Positions 18,912 through 27,492 of a stretch of 64,000 nt of DNA are shown in pieces. The number at the start of each line of letters is the position of its first letter. Within the stretch, counting starts at the first letter, position 1. The stretch is from Pseudodesulfovibrio indicus (GTDB lineage: Bacteria; Desulfobacterota; Desulfovibrionia; Desulfovibrionales; Desulfovibrionaceae). The stretch covers positions 2,356,001 to 2,420,000 of the forward strand of contig NZ_CP014206.1 in NCBI RefSeq assembly GCF_001563225.1. Direction: 5' to 3'. The notes beneath the pieces are model-generated. The model was given only the letters and a program-made list of their open reading frames with translations. It was not told the DNA's origin and searched no databases. A program made the position numbers and the translations under genes.

Positions 18912-19637
18912 CTAGCTGCTCTGCGGACAGTAGCGGTTCAGCCCCATGAGGCTGGCCGCCCCGGCAATGGTCGTGCCGTAGAAGAGCACGGGTTTGCCGG
19001 TGAGGAATTGATCGATGGAGTTGTTGCCGAGCGTGGTCCCGGTGACGAGCAGCAGGTCCGCCCAGTCCATGGCGTCCCGGGTGACTTCCCCGCCCTCGAC
19101 CAGCACCCCGCGTTTGGTCCGGCCGATGTTGTCCGGGTCCAGGTCCACGAGGCGAACGTCGGTCTTGGCGTTCATGGCCTCGGCCAGGGCGGGCTGGAAC
19201 CCGATGATGGTCACCTTGCACCTGCCGTGGCGCGCCGCGATCGTTTCGTAGACCTCCTTGGCACACAGGCCGGGGCCCTTGTCGCGACAGTGGACCGTGT
19301 TCGAGCACAATCCCAGGGAGCGGCTCACGGCGTTGAGGGTCGAGATGAACACCGACCGGTTGCGGTTGGTGGTCAGGGGCAGGGCGGCCACCTCGTCCAG
19401 GGTGCCGGAGAAGTTGCCGTAATGGTCGGTGAAGGCCTGGCCCCGCGCGTCGCGGAAGACCGCCTCCACGAGCTTCTCCTTGCCCTTCTGGATGGGAAAG
19501 TCGTCGGCTTCGGGGTCGCCTATGGCCTCCTTGACGCTCAACGGGGCGGCGGTGACGGTGATGCCTTCCTTGAGAATGCCTTCCCTGGTCCAGAGGTCGA
19601 TGGCTTTGGCGTGCAGGGTTTCCAACAGGGGTTTCAT
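18912..19637 (-). CDS. DUF364-family putative heavy-metal chelation protein
   Basis: This 241-residue soluble protein has a Rossmann-like C-terminal half (CKVTIIGFQPALAEAMN, VRLVDLDPDNIG, DWADLLLVTGTTLGNNSID). This resembles DUF364 proteins, which are predicted to bind metals or metal cofactors, including molybdenum. Several Cys (about 109, 115, 123, 138) could bind metal. It is the third gene of modA-modB-DUF364, 8 bases after modB, which links it to molybdate or tungstate handling. The biochemical function is unknown. Confidence 0.75.
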   Translation of the reverse strand: MKPLLETLHAKAIDLWTREGILKEGITVTAAPLSVKEAIGDPEADDFPIQKGKEKLVEAVFRDARGQAFTDHYGNFSGTLDEVAALPLTTNRNRSVFISTLNAVSRSLGLCSNTVHCRDKGPGLCAKEVYETIAARHGRCKVTIIGFQPALAEAMNAKTDVRLVDLDPDNIGRTKRGVLVEGGEVTRDAMDWADLLLVTGTTLGNNSIDQFLTGKPVLFYGTTIAGAASLMGLNRYCPQSS

Positions 19638-19645
19638 ATCTGCTC

Positions 19646-20314
19646 CTAGACTGCGGCCAGTTTCTTCAGGGCCGCGAAAACGGCCAGCGAGAAGCAGCCG
19701 ATGACCACGGCCAGGACCATGGCCCGGTCGAACTCGCCGCTGAAGACCGCGTTGTATATTTCCAGTGAAAGGGTGTTGGTCTTGCCGATGATGTTGCCGC
19801 CGAGCATGAGCGTCACGCCCACCTCGCCCAGCGACCGCCCGATGGCCAGAAACCAGCCCGCGAGCACGTTGCGCCGGATATTGGGCAGCAGCACCAGCCA
19901 GAACGTCTGCCAGTCCGTCTTGCCGAGCACCTGGGATATCTCGGCCAGCTTTTTCACGTCCCCCTTGAGGGCGGCCTCCACCGGCTTGACCATCAGCGGC
20001 AGGCCGGACACGAAGGAGGCGATGACCACTCCGGGGAAGTTGAAGATGATGTCCACCGGGGCTATCCGGCCGAGCCAGCCGGTCCGCCCCAGCAGCATGA
20101 GCAGGACGAACCCGGTGGCGATGGGCGGGAAAACCAGCGGCAGGGTCACCAGGAAGTCCACCGCCGAACGCAACGGCCCCCGGCCCGAGGTCAGGTAGTA
20201 GGCGATGAGCACGCCCAGGACCAAGTGCAGCCCACCGGACACGGCCAGCGCCTTGAGGGTCAGCCGGATCGGATGGAGGGTCGTCGGCTGGGCCAGAATC
20301 CCCAGAAAGTCCAT
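19646..20314 (-). CDS. modB: Molybdate/tungstate ABC transporter permease
   Basis: This 222-residue inner-membrane protein has about five or six helices. The conserved loop that contacts the ATPase (AEISQVLGKTDWQTFWLVLLP) and the following RSLGEVGVTLMLGGNI are characteristic of ModB/CysT-type oxyanion permeases. It forms a channel dimer fed by the ModA product encoded three bases upstream. The operon holds no ModC ATPase gene, so an ATPase must come from elsewhere. Tungstate rather than molybdate is possible. Confidence 0.9.
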   Translation of the reverse strand: MDFLGILAQPTTLHPIRLTLKALAVSGGLHLVLGVLIAYYLTSGRGPLRSAVDFLVTLPLVFPPIATGFVLLMLLGRTGWLGRIAPVDIIFNFPGVVIASFVSGLPLMVKPVEAALKGDVKKLAEISQVLGKTDWQTFWLVLLPNIRRNVLAGWFLAIGRSLGEVGVTLMLGGNIIGKTNTLSLEIYNAVFSGEFDRAMVLAVVIGCFSLAVFAALKKLAAV

Positions 20315-20317
20315 ATG

Positions 20318-21052
20318 CTACAGGCCGTTCGCCCTGACGATGGCCTGGGCTTCGTCCGTCTTGAGGAACGCGAGGAATGCTTCGGCCCCGGCCTTGTTCG
20401 GGCTGGTGGTCAGGATGCCCGCGATGATGCTGATGGGCGCATAGTCCTTGTCGTCCAGGACCTCGTACCCGCCGAGCTTGTCGGCCACGTTGAGGACGTG
20501 GGTCAGGTTCAGGAAGCCCATGTCCACCTCGCCCGTGGCCAGGTAGGAGAAGACCTGGGGCACGGTGGCGACCTCCACCAGGCGGGACTGGATGGCCGGG
20601 AGCCTGCCCGTCTGTTCGAGGAACTGGCGCGCCGCGCGGCCGTAAATCGCCTTGCTGGTGTCGGGCATGGCGATGCGTCCGGCCTCGGGGTTGTCCAGGT
20701 CCGCGACCTTGGAGAATTTGGACCCCTTGGCAAAGGCCAGGACCAGGCGGCCGCGGCCGAGCTCGGTCTTCACGGTCACGGGCAGGGCTGCCTTCTTGAG
20801 CAGGAACTGGGCGTCGCCCAGGACGATGTCCACCTTGCCGCTTTCCTTGGCCAGGGTGGTGACCCTGCCCATGTTGCCGTATATGAGGTCGATCTGCGCG
20901 CCGGTCTTCTTCTGGTACGTCTCGTACAGGGCGTTGACCATTTTCTTGTAGCCCGCCCCTGCGGCCAGGACCACGGAGTCCGTGGCCCCGGCCTGGGCCG
21001 GAAGAGCGAAGAGCAGAGCGGAAACAAGGGCGAAAATTCGGATCATGCGCAT
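20318..21052 (-). CDS. modA: Periplasmic molybdate/tungstate-binding protein
   Basis: This 244-residue protein has a cleavable signal peptide (IFALVSALLFALPAQAGA). The ModA fold is indicated by SVVLAAGAGYKKMVNALYET, the GKVDIVLGDAQFLL stretch, and the C-terminal DKDYAPISIIAGIL region. First gene of the operon, divergent from tunR across 158 bases. A CTCCTTA sequence (ribosome site TAAGGAG on the coding strand) precedes the ATG. Selectivity between molybdate and tungstate cannot be read from the sequence. Confidence 0.88.
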   Translation of the reverse strand: MRMIRIFALVSALLFALPAQAGATDSVVLAAGAGYKKMVNALYETYQKKTGAQIDLIYGNMGRVTTLAKESGKVDIVLGDAQFLLKKAALPVTVKTELGRGRLVLAFAKGSKFSKVADLDNPEAGRIAMPDTSKAIYGRAARQFLEQTGRLPAIQSRLVEVATVPQVFSYLATGEVDMGFLNLTHVLNVADKLGGYEVLDDKDYAPISIIAGILTTSPNKAGAEAFLAFLKTDEAQAIVRANGL

Positions 21053-21210
21053 GGAAAATACTCCTTAGGTGCTCCGGGGATAGGAAGGTGTTTCTTGCCC
21101 GTTTCGTTCGGGTTGTGTCCCGTTGATTAATTCCCTATGTTCTGTGCTGTTATGTCGCAACCCAGTCACGCGAACGGTTAAATTCGTGATAGTCCGCAGG
21201 TGATCAGCCG
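21053..21210. promoter_or_regulatory. modA-tunR divergent control region with dyads
   Basis: The region contains complementary blocks: CGTTCG-GGTTGTG at 21105-21117, and CGCAACCC (21156-21163) followed by CGAACG (21171-21176). GGGTTG pairs with CAACCC and CGTTCG with CGAACG. A second imperfect dyad, TCACGCGAA/TTCGTGA, spans about 21166-21189. On the minus strand TTGCGA, 17 bases, TAGGGA is a possible modA promoter. These are candidate TunR operators; this is inference from symmetry and position. Confidence 0.4.
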
Positions 21211-22272
21211 ATGAGAGATATGAAGCCGTCAGGCAAGTTGTGTCCCCGGGAATTCTTCAGCGTATCCGATCAGGTAAGCTACCTCGAACCGGAACAGACG
21301 CGGGCCCTGGAGGACGCCTTCCGGAACTGGAAGGACGGCGCCCGGCGCATGGACAGCGTCCGCGCCCGGACCCGGCTCTGGCTCCTGTTCCTGATGGTCC
21401 GGCATACCGGTGCGCGGCTGGGGGAGATTCTGGCCCTGGACGACGCCACGGCCTTTGCCCCGGAAGGGCCGTTCGTGCGGCTGGGCCGCGAGGAGCGTCC
21501 CCGGGAGGTGCCGCTGCCCGAAGATTTCTTCGCCGAGCTGGCGGCGTTCATGGAGAGCCCCATGGGGTACGGGTTGCGCGGCGAGCTGTTCCGCGTGGAC
21601 CCCGGCTATTTTCGACGCATCTGCTATGAGCGCGGCAAGGAGTGCGGGTTGTCCAAGGACCTGGTCTGCCCCAAGTCCCTGCGCAACACCCGGGCCGTGG
21701 AGATGCTCAGGGGCGGGGTACCCATCACCATCGTCAAGGAGGTTCTGGGCCAGTCCTCCCTGGACCTGACCGCCAACTTCCAGCAGTTCTCCTCCGGCGA
21801 CGTGCAGTCCATCGTGCGCACCGCCCACGAGGCCATGCGCAAGCGGACCTCCGCGCGCAACTCCTTCGTGGGCCACGTGGTGGAGGTCCAGACCGACGAG
21901 GTCATGGCCCAGGTGGTCCTGGAGACCCGCTCCTGCCTTCGCATCAGCGCGGTCATCACCATGGACTCCCTGCGCAACCTCAAGATCGTCGTCGGCAGCC
22001 CGGTCATCGCCACGGTCAAGGCCCCGCTGGTCAACGTCCTGCGGCGGGAGGGGCATCTCGAGGGCAGCGCCCGCAACCGGCTGGAGGCCGAAACCCTGCG
22101 CGTGACGTCCACCCCGGTCCTGTCCGAGGTCCTGGGACGCCTTCCCGACGGTTCCGACGTCTGCGCCCTGATCTCGGCCCAGAGCGCCGAGGACCTGGAC
22201 CTCAAGGCGGGCGACCCGGTGGAGTTCTGGTTCAAGGCGTTGTCCGTGGTCCTGAACACGGTTCAGCTCTGA
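21211..22272 (+). CDS. tunR: TunR-type regulator: inactive tyrosine-recombinase domain plus two TOBE domains
   Basis: The protein has 353 residues. Residues 1-195 resemble the catalytic domain of XerC/XerD-type integrases (box I Arg69 in TGARLGEIL; box II-like SLRNTRAVEMLRGG at 156-169). Key catalytic positions are changed: the second His of HxxRH is Asn159, the LGH His is Gln181, and the nucleophilic Tyr position is Phe190. Residues about 217-278 and 295-353 are two TOBE (molybdate/tungstate-binding) repeats. This matches TunR regulators of sulfate-reducing bacteria, which control molybdate and tungstate transport. Its position divergent from modA supports that role, and it is unlikely to recombine DNA. 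Confidence 0.88.
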   Translation: MRDMKPSGKLCPREFFSVSDQVSYLEPEQTRALEDAFRNWKDGARRMDSVRARTRLWLLFLMVRHTGARLGEILALDDATAFAPEGPFVRLGREERPREVPLPEDFFAELAAFMESPMGYGLRGELFRVDPGYFRRICYERGKECGLSKDLVCPKSLRNTRAVEMLRGGVPITIVKEVLGQSSLDLTANFQQFSSGDVQSIVRTAHEAMRKRTSARNSFVGHVVEVQTDEVMAQVVLETRSCLRISAVITMDSLRNLKIVVGSPVIATVKAPLVNVLRREGHLEGSARNRLEAETLRVTSTPVLSEVLGRLPDGSDVCALISAQSAEDLDLKAGDPVEFWFKALSVVLNTVQL

Positions 22273-22332
22273 GCTTTCGTCCCCCTCGGCAGCCGCCGGT
22301 CGGCGCCAAGTCCTCGGGCGCGGCATTGCCCG

Positions 22333-22374
22333 AAAAAAAAGCCCTTTCCCCGGACCGGGAAAAGGGCTTTTGCA
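22333..22374. terminator. Bidirectional terminator between tunR and aapP
   Basis: Stem AAAAGCCCTTTCCC/GGGAAAAGGGCTTTT, with one bulged A, is flanked by A and T runs (22333-22340 and 22368-22371). It can serve both convergent transcripts. Confidence 0.85.
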
Positions 22375-22393
22375 TGTATTTCGGGTGGCCGGA

Positions 22394-23140
<747 letters not shown>

Positions 23141-23150
23141 GGAAAGCCTT

Positions 23151-24245
23151 CTATCTGTTGGTTTGCGGGCCGCGTTTTTCCAGGCTGCGGCCATAGCGGC
23201 TCATGCCGAAGCAGATGCACCAGTAGACCACGGCGCAGAACACGTATCCCTCGACGTCGTGGCCCAGCCAGTGCTGGTCCTGGGATGCGGCCTTGGCCAT
23301 GCCGAGGAAGTCGAGCAACCCCACGATGATCACCAGGGAGGTGTCCTTGAACAGGGCGATGCACCGCCCGATCAAAGCCGGGAGCACGTAGCGCAGGGCC
23401 TGGGGCAGGACCACGAACAGGGTGATCATCCACTTGGACAGGCCCAGCGCCTTGGCCGCGTCGAGCTGGCCGCTCGGCACGGCCTGGAGCCCGCCGCGCA
23501 CCACCTCGGCGATGTACGCGGACGAGAACAGGATGATGCCCACCTGGACCCTGAGCAGGTTGTTGATCTGGAGGTTCACGGGCAGGAACAGGGGCATCAT
23601 CACCGAGGCCATGAACAGGATGGTGATCAGCGGCACGCCGCGCACCAGCTCGATGAAGCCGATGCACACGGAGCTGATGCCGACCATCCTGGACTGCCGT
23701 CCGAGGGCGAGCAGGATGCCGAAGGGCACCGAGAAGATGATGCCCACGGCGGCCAGGCCCAGGGAGAGCATCAGCCCGCCCCACATGGACTGGTCCACCT
23801 CGGCCAAACCGAGGCCGCCGCCGATCAGCCACAGAATCGCCACCAGCACCACCGGCCAGACCCCGGCCAGGAACCGCTTTTTGCAGCGTCCGCTGACCGT
23901 GGCCGCGATCACGCCCGCGAACAGGATGGCCGCCGCCAGGGGCCGCCAGGCCAGGTCCTGCGGATAGGTGCCGATGAGCATGACCCGCGCCTTGTCCGCG
24001 ATGAATGCCCAGCACGCGCCGGAGTTGGTGCACATCTCCGGGCCGCCGGACCACACGGCGTGGATCAGCGCCCAGTTCACCAGGGGCGGGACGACCCGGG
24101 CCAGCAGAAGCAGGGCCAGCACCGTGAGCGCGGAGTTGAACCAGCCGGAAAAGAGATTGGTCCGCAACCAGAGGATCACGCCCTTGGCCGCCGTCGGAGG
24201 CGGGCAGCAGGGGCAGGGGACGAAGGTCTTGAGTTGTTCGCTCAT
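23151..24245 (-). CDS. aapM: General L-amino-acid ABC transporter permease AapM
   Basis: This 364-residue inner-membrane permease opens with a Cys/Pro-rich cytoplasmic tail ([15 protein letters not shown]). The AapM hallmark, an unusually long N-terminal half with several extra helices before the conserved permease core, is present. The core contains [18 protein letters not shown] and the EAA loop [19 protein letters not shown]. It pairs with AapQ. The start codon overlaps the aapQ stop by four bases (ATGA). Confidence 0.92.
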   Translation of the reverse strand: MSEQLKTFVPCPCCPPPTAAKGVILWLRTNLFSGWFNSALTVLALLLLARVVPPLVNWALIHAVWSGGPEMCTNSGACWAFIADKARVMLIGTYPQDLAWRPLAAAILFAGVIAATVSGRCKKRFLAGVWPVVLVAILWLIGGGLGLAEVDQSMWGGLMLSLGLAAVGIIFSVPFGILLALGRQSRMVGISSVCIGFIELVRGVPLITILFMASVMMPLFLPVNLQINNLLRVQVGIILFSSAYIAEVVRGGLQAVPSGQLDAAKALGLSKWMITLFVVLPQALRYVLPALIGRCIALFKDTSLVIIVGLLDFLGMAKAASQDQHWLGHDVEGYVFCAVVYWCICFGMSRYGRSLEKRGPQTNR

Positions 24246-25432
24246 CGTTCCACCAGCTGCACCTTTGCGTTGAACCAGTTCATGACCAGGGACACGACCA
24301 GGTTGATGGTCAGGTAGACCGCCATCCACATGCCGATGACCTCGATGGCCTGGTCGTTCTGGCCGATGATGGTCCCGCCGATGGAGACCATGTCGGGATA
24401 GCCGATGGCCACGGCCAGCGAGCTGTTCTTGACCAGGCTGGTGTAGTCGTTGGTGGTGGCCGGGATGCACACGCGCAGGGTCTGGGGCAGGATCACCTTG
24501 CGCATGATCGGGCCGGGCCGAAGCCCCAGGGCCTTGGCCGCGTCGAGCTGGCCCTTGTCCACGGACTGGATGCCGCTTCGCACGTTCTCGCCGATGAAGG
24601 CGGCGGTGTACAGGACCAGGCCGATGAGCAGGGCCGTGAACTCCGGGCGCAGGACCATGCCGCCCTTGAAGTTGAACCCCTTGAGCACCGGCACGTCGAA
24701 TTCGAGGGGGCGGCCGAGAATGTAATAGGCGGCCAGGGGCAGCCCGAGGATCAGCCCCAGGGATATCCACCCCGAAGGCAGGCCGCGTCCGGTCTCGTCG
24801 CGCATCCGCTTGGACTTGCGCACCAGGAACACCGAGGCCGCGAGGGCGGCGCCCAGGGTAAGGAGCACCCAGCCGAAGCCGTCCTGGAAGAGCGGGCGGG
24901 GGACGAACACGCCCCGGTTGTTGATGAAGATGTCGCCGAAGGGGACCACGCTCAGGCGCGGCGCGGGCAGGAAGGCCAGCAGGGTGGAGTAGCAGAAAAA
25001 CAGGGTCAGCAGCAGGGGGATGTTCCTGAGCACCTCCACGTACACGGCGGCAAGCTTGGCCACCAGCCAGTTGCTCGACACGCGGGCCACGCCCACCAGC
25101 ACGCCGAGCACGGTGGCCAGCATGATGGACAGCGCGGACACGAACAGGGTGTTCAGGATGCCGATGAAAAAGGCCCGTCCGTAGGTGTCGGCGGGGGAAT
25201 AGGGCAGGAGGCTGTCGTTGATGGGCAGCCCGCCCTCCACGGTCAGGAACCGGAAGCCGGACGCGATGTTCCGCGCCTCCAGGTTGGCCTGGGTGTTGTG
25301 GAAGAGTTGCAGGGCCACGTAGAGGATGGCCCCGACCACCAGGGTCTGGGTCAGCAGCGCGGGCAACTGTTCTTTCAGCTTGGAAGTGTTCAAGACGATC
25401 GGCTTTGCTTGGAGGTGAACGAAGGTCCGCAC
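24242..25432 (-). CDS. aapQ: General L-amino-acid ABC transporter permease AapQ
   Basis: This permease has about 396 residues, with a large periplasmic and membrane insertion before the core, as usual for AapQ. Core motifs are VEVLRNIPLLLTLFF and the EAA loop [20 protein letters not shown]. The start is uncertain: no ATG or clear ribosome site exists. The GTG at 25432 lies inside a perfect hairpin, and a TTG at 25393 would give LNTSKLKEQLPALL as N-terminus. The family match begins close to the TTG. Confidence 0.9.
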   Translation of the reverse strand: MRTFVHLQAKPIVLNTSKLKEQLPALLTQTLVVGAILYVALQLFHNTQANLEARNIASGFRFLTVEGGLPINDSLLPYSPADTYGRAFFIGILNTLFVSALSIMLATVLGVLVGVARVSSNWLVAKLAAVYVEVLRNIPLLLTLFFCYSTLLAFLPAPRLSVVPFGDIFINNRGVFVPRPLFQDGFGWVLLTLGAALAASVFLVRKSKRMRDETGRGLPSGWISLGLILGLPLAAYYILGRPLEFDVPVLKGFNFKGGMVLRPEFTALLIGLVLYTAAFIGENVRSGIQSVDKGQLDAAKALGLRPGPIMRKVILPQTLRVCIPATTNDYTSLVKNSSLAVAIGYPDMVSIGGTIIGQNDQAIEVIGMWMAVYLTINLVVSLVMNWFNAKVQLVER

Positions 25433-25457
25433 CGGCCGGAAGTTCCGGCCGGTGCGG
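25427..25457 (-). other. Intercistronic hairpin between aapJ and aapQ
   Basis: A perfect 14-bp inverted repeat with a 3-base loop lies between the binding-protein stop and the permease reading frame. No U run follows on the minus strand, so it is more likely an mRNA-stabilising structure that raises binding-protein output than a terminator. Confidence 0.6.
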
Positions 25458-25483
25458 CGTTTCGGGCTGTGAAGCTGCTTTGC

Positions 25484-26500
25484 CTAGCGGATGGGCATGG
25501 CGTAGATCAGGCCGCCCTTGGTCCACAGGTTGTTGTGGCCCCTGGGGATCTTCAGCGCGCTCTTGGGGCCGAAGTTGCGGTCGTACATCTCGCCGTAGTT
25601 GCCCACGGCCTGGATGGCGCGGACCAGCCAGTCGTTGTCCAGGCCGAGGAAGGAGCCGACGTCGCCGGAGGCGCCCAGCATGCGCTGGACCACCGGGTCG
25701 GTGGACTTGGCCTTCACTTCCAGGACGTTGGCCTGGGTGATGCCCTTTTCCTCGGCTTCGATGAGGCCGAAGAGAATCCAGGTCACCAGGTCCTTCCACT
25801 GCTGGTCGCCGTGGCGGACGAAGGGAGACAGGGGCTCCTTGGAAAAGACTTCGGGCAGGATGATGTGCTCGTCCGGGTCGGCCGCGCCCGCGCGCAGGGA
25901 GGCCAGCTGGCTGACGTCGGTGGTGAAGGCGTCGGCGCGACCGGCGACATAGGCGTTGAAGGCCTCCTTCTTGGACTCGAAGACCACGGTCTCCAGCTTG
26001 ATGTTGTTGGCCCGGGCGAAGTCGGCCACGTTCAGCTCGGAGGTGGTGCCGGAGACAACGGCCACGGAGGCGCCGTTCAGGTCGGTGGCCTTGTCCACGC
26101 CGAGGCTCTTCTTCACCATCAAACCCTGGCCGTCATAGAACAGGACCACGGTGAAATCCACGCCCTGCTTGCAGTCGCGCTTCATGGTCCAGGTGGTGCC
26201 GCGGGACAGGTCCACCTGGCCGGAGGACACGGCCACGATCTTCTGCTTGGAAGCCAGCGGCACGAACTTGACGGCCTCGGGGTTCTTCAGCACGGCGGCG
26301 GCCACGGCGCGGCCCATGTCCGCGTCGAAACCGGCCCAACGGCCGTTGGAATCAGGGGCGGAAAAGCCCGCCACGCCTTCGCTGACGCCCAGCACGAGCT
26401 CGCCGCTCTTCTGTACTTTCTCCAGGGTGCCGGCCAGGGCTCCGGTGGCCACCATGGCGGTCAGGGCCAAAGCCAAAAACAGTTTTCCGATGAGTTTCAT
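25484..26500 (-). CDS. aapJ: Periplasmic general L-amino-acid-binding protein AapJ
   Basis: This 338-residue receptor has a signal peptide (LFLALALTAMVATGALA). The mature part shows AapJ-specific features: GELVLGVSEGVAGFSAPDSN near residues 33-52, GRWAGFDADMGRAVAAAV, DLSRGTTWTMKRD (about 97-109), and the C-terminal VRAIQAVGNYGEMYDRNFGP. AapJQMP systems import a broad range of L-amino acids. It is the first gene of the operon, with a strong GGAGAGAGAGG ribosome site. Confidence 0.93.
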   Translation of the reverse strand: MKLIGKLFLALALTAMVATGALAGTLEKVQKSGELVLGVSEGVAGFSAPDSNGRWAGFDADMGRAVAAAVLKNPEAVKFVPLASKQKIVAVSSGQVDLSRGTTWTMKRDCKQGVDFTVVLFYDGQGLMVKKSLGVDKATDLNGASVAVVSGTTSELNVADFARANNIKLETVVFESKKEAFNAYVAGRADAFTTDVSQLASLRAGAADPDEHIILPEVFSKEPLSPFVRHGDQQWKDLVTWILFGLIEAEEKGITQANVLEVKAKSTDPVVQRMLGASGDVGSFLGLDNDWLVRAIQAVGNYGEMYDRNFGPKSALKIPRGHNNLWTKGGLIYAMPIR

Positions 26501-26850
26501 CCTCTCTCTCCTTGATGGGGCGACCGCTATTGCACGGCCAAGATAATGTTACGGTAGAGTTACAGTTGTGTTACAGACATGGAGCTGACTGTCAATGAAA
26601 GGGGGGAACTAATCGACCGGGAAGGGGAGAGGGGGGCGCGCGGAAAGCGTCCTCGTTGCGCTGGCTGATTACTTAATCTCGACAGGGTGTTGCGCAAAGA
26701 ACGCAAGCCCGCTCAGCCGACCGGGGCCACCGTGTTCGCGGCCTGGCCTGCGAGGGGATCGGACAGGACGGGGGAGACCTGGGGACACCGGGTGGTCGGG
26801 GGAGCGTCCGGTTCATCGATCCCTGCGGGTTCAGGGCGTCGGGCAACCCG
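26501..26850 (-). promoter_or_regulatory. aapJ promoter region with 11-bp-phased direct repeats
   Basis: On the minus strand three copies of CTGTAAC-like sequence recur exactly every 11 bases (plus-strand GTTACRG at 26548, 26559 and 26570). A -10-like CATTAT (26543-26548) begins 10 bases after the second copy. That geometry resembles sites of PhoB/OmpR-family regulators, which bind as tandem dimers on one face of DNA. A TTGACA (about 26590) also lies upstream. The remainder, 26600-26850, holds nothing I recognise. Confidence 0.5.
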
Positions 26851-27492
26851 TCATGCGGCGGCCATGCAGCGGTCTTCCCTGGGCGGGAGACCGGCCGGGG
26901 CGAAGGTCTCGTCGATGCGGTGGGCCACCCGGTCGAGCAGGTGACGGTCGTGGCTGATGGCCAGGATGCCCACGTTCCGCTTCTCGGCCCAGCCGAGGAC
27001 CGCGTCCCAGACCAGGGCCTGGGTGTTGGGGTCGAGCATGGCGGTCATCTCGTCGGCGATGAGGTAGCGGGTCTGCGGGGCCATGATCCGGGCCAGGGCC
27101 AACCGCTGGAGTTCGCCTCCCGAAAGTTCGTGGGGATAGCGGTTCAGCCAGGCGGGTTCGACGTTCAGCGCCTTCAGGGTGCAGAGGTCGGGTCGCCAGC
27201 CTTCGTTCAGACTGTCGCCGAGCTTCCAGCGCGGGTTCATGGTCAGTTCCGGATGCTGGAAAATGAGCTGCACCGGACAGAAGGCGTCCTTGGGCAGGGG
27301 CGCGCCGTCGCAGGTCACGGTTCCCTGCTGCGGCGTCAGGTGCCCGGCCAGGATCTTGGCCAGGGTGGACTTGCCGCGTCCGCTGGGGCCGGGCAACCCG
27401 ACCACTTCGCCGGGGCGGACGTCGAAGTCCAGCCCCCGGATGATCCAATCCGTGGTCTCATAGCGGAAAAAGAGCTTGTCGCATTTAAGCAT
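26851..27492 (-). CDS. Nickel/peptide-type ABC transporter ATP-binding protein (NikE/DppF type)
   Basis: This 213-residue ATPase is shorter than typical DppF (about 320) and lacks the C-terminal oligopeptide domain, as in some NikE-like proteins. Walker A reads GPSGRGKST (residues 35-43), signature LSGGELQR, Walker B YLIADEMTAMLDP, switch His in LAISHDRHL. An unusual Arg lies in Walker A, and Met replaces the usual Pro in the DEPT position (DEMT). It is the last gene of the five-gene importer; its start overlaps the preceding ATPase gene by 8 bases. Confidence 0.85.
   Translation of the reverse strand: MLKCDKLFFRYETTDWIIRGLDFDVRPGEVVGLPGPSGRGKSTLAKILAGHLTPQQGTVTCDGAPLPKDAFCPVQLIFQHPELTMNPRWKLGDSLNEGWRPDLCTLKALNVEPAWLNRYPHELSGGELQRLALARIMAPQTRYLIADEMTAMLDPNTQALVWDAVLGWAEKRNVGILAISHDRHLLDRVAHRIDETFAPAGLPPREDRCMAAA

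Noticed and set aside
21211-22272. Integrase marking a mobile element
   Set aside because: Catalytic residues are replaced, TOBE domains are fused, and no attachment-site repeats or cargo genes were found. A regulator fits better.
26548-26576. Short CRISPR-like repeats
   Set aside because: Units of 7 bases every 11 bases are far too short for a CRISPR array; a tandem operator is likelier.
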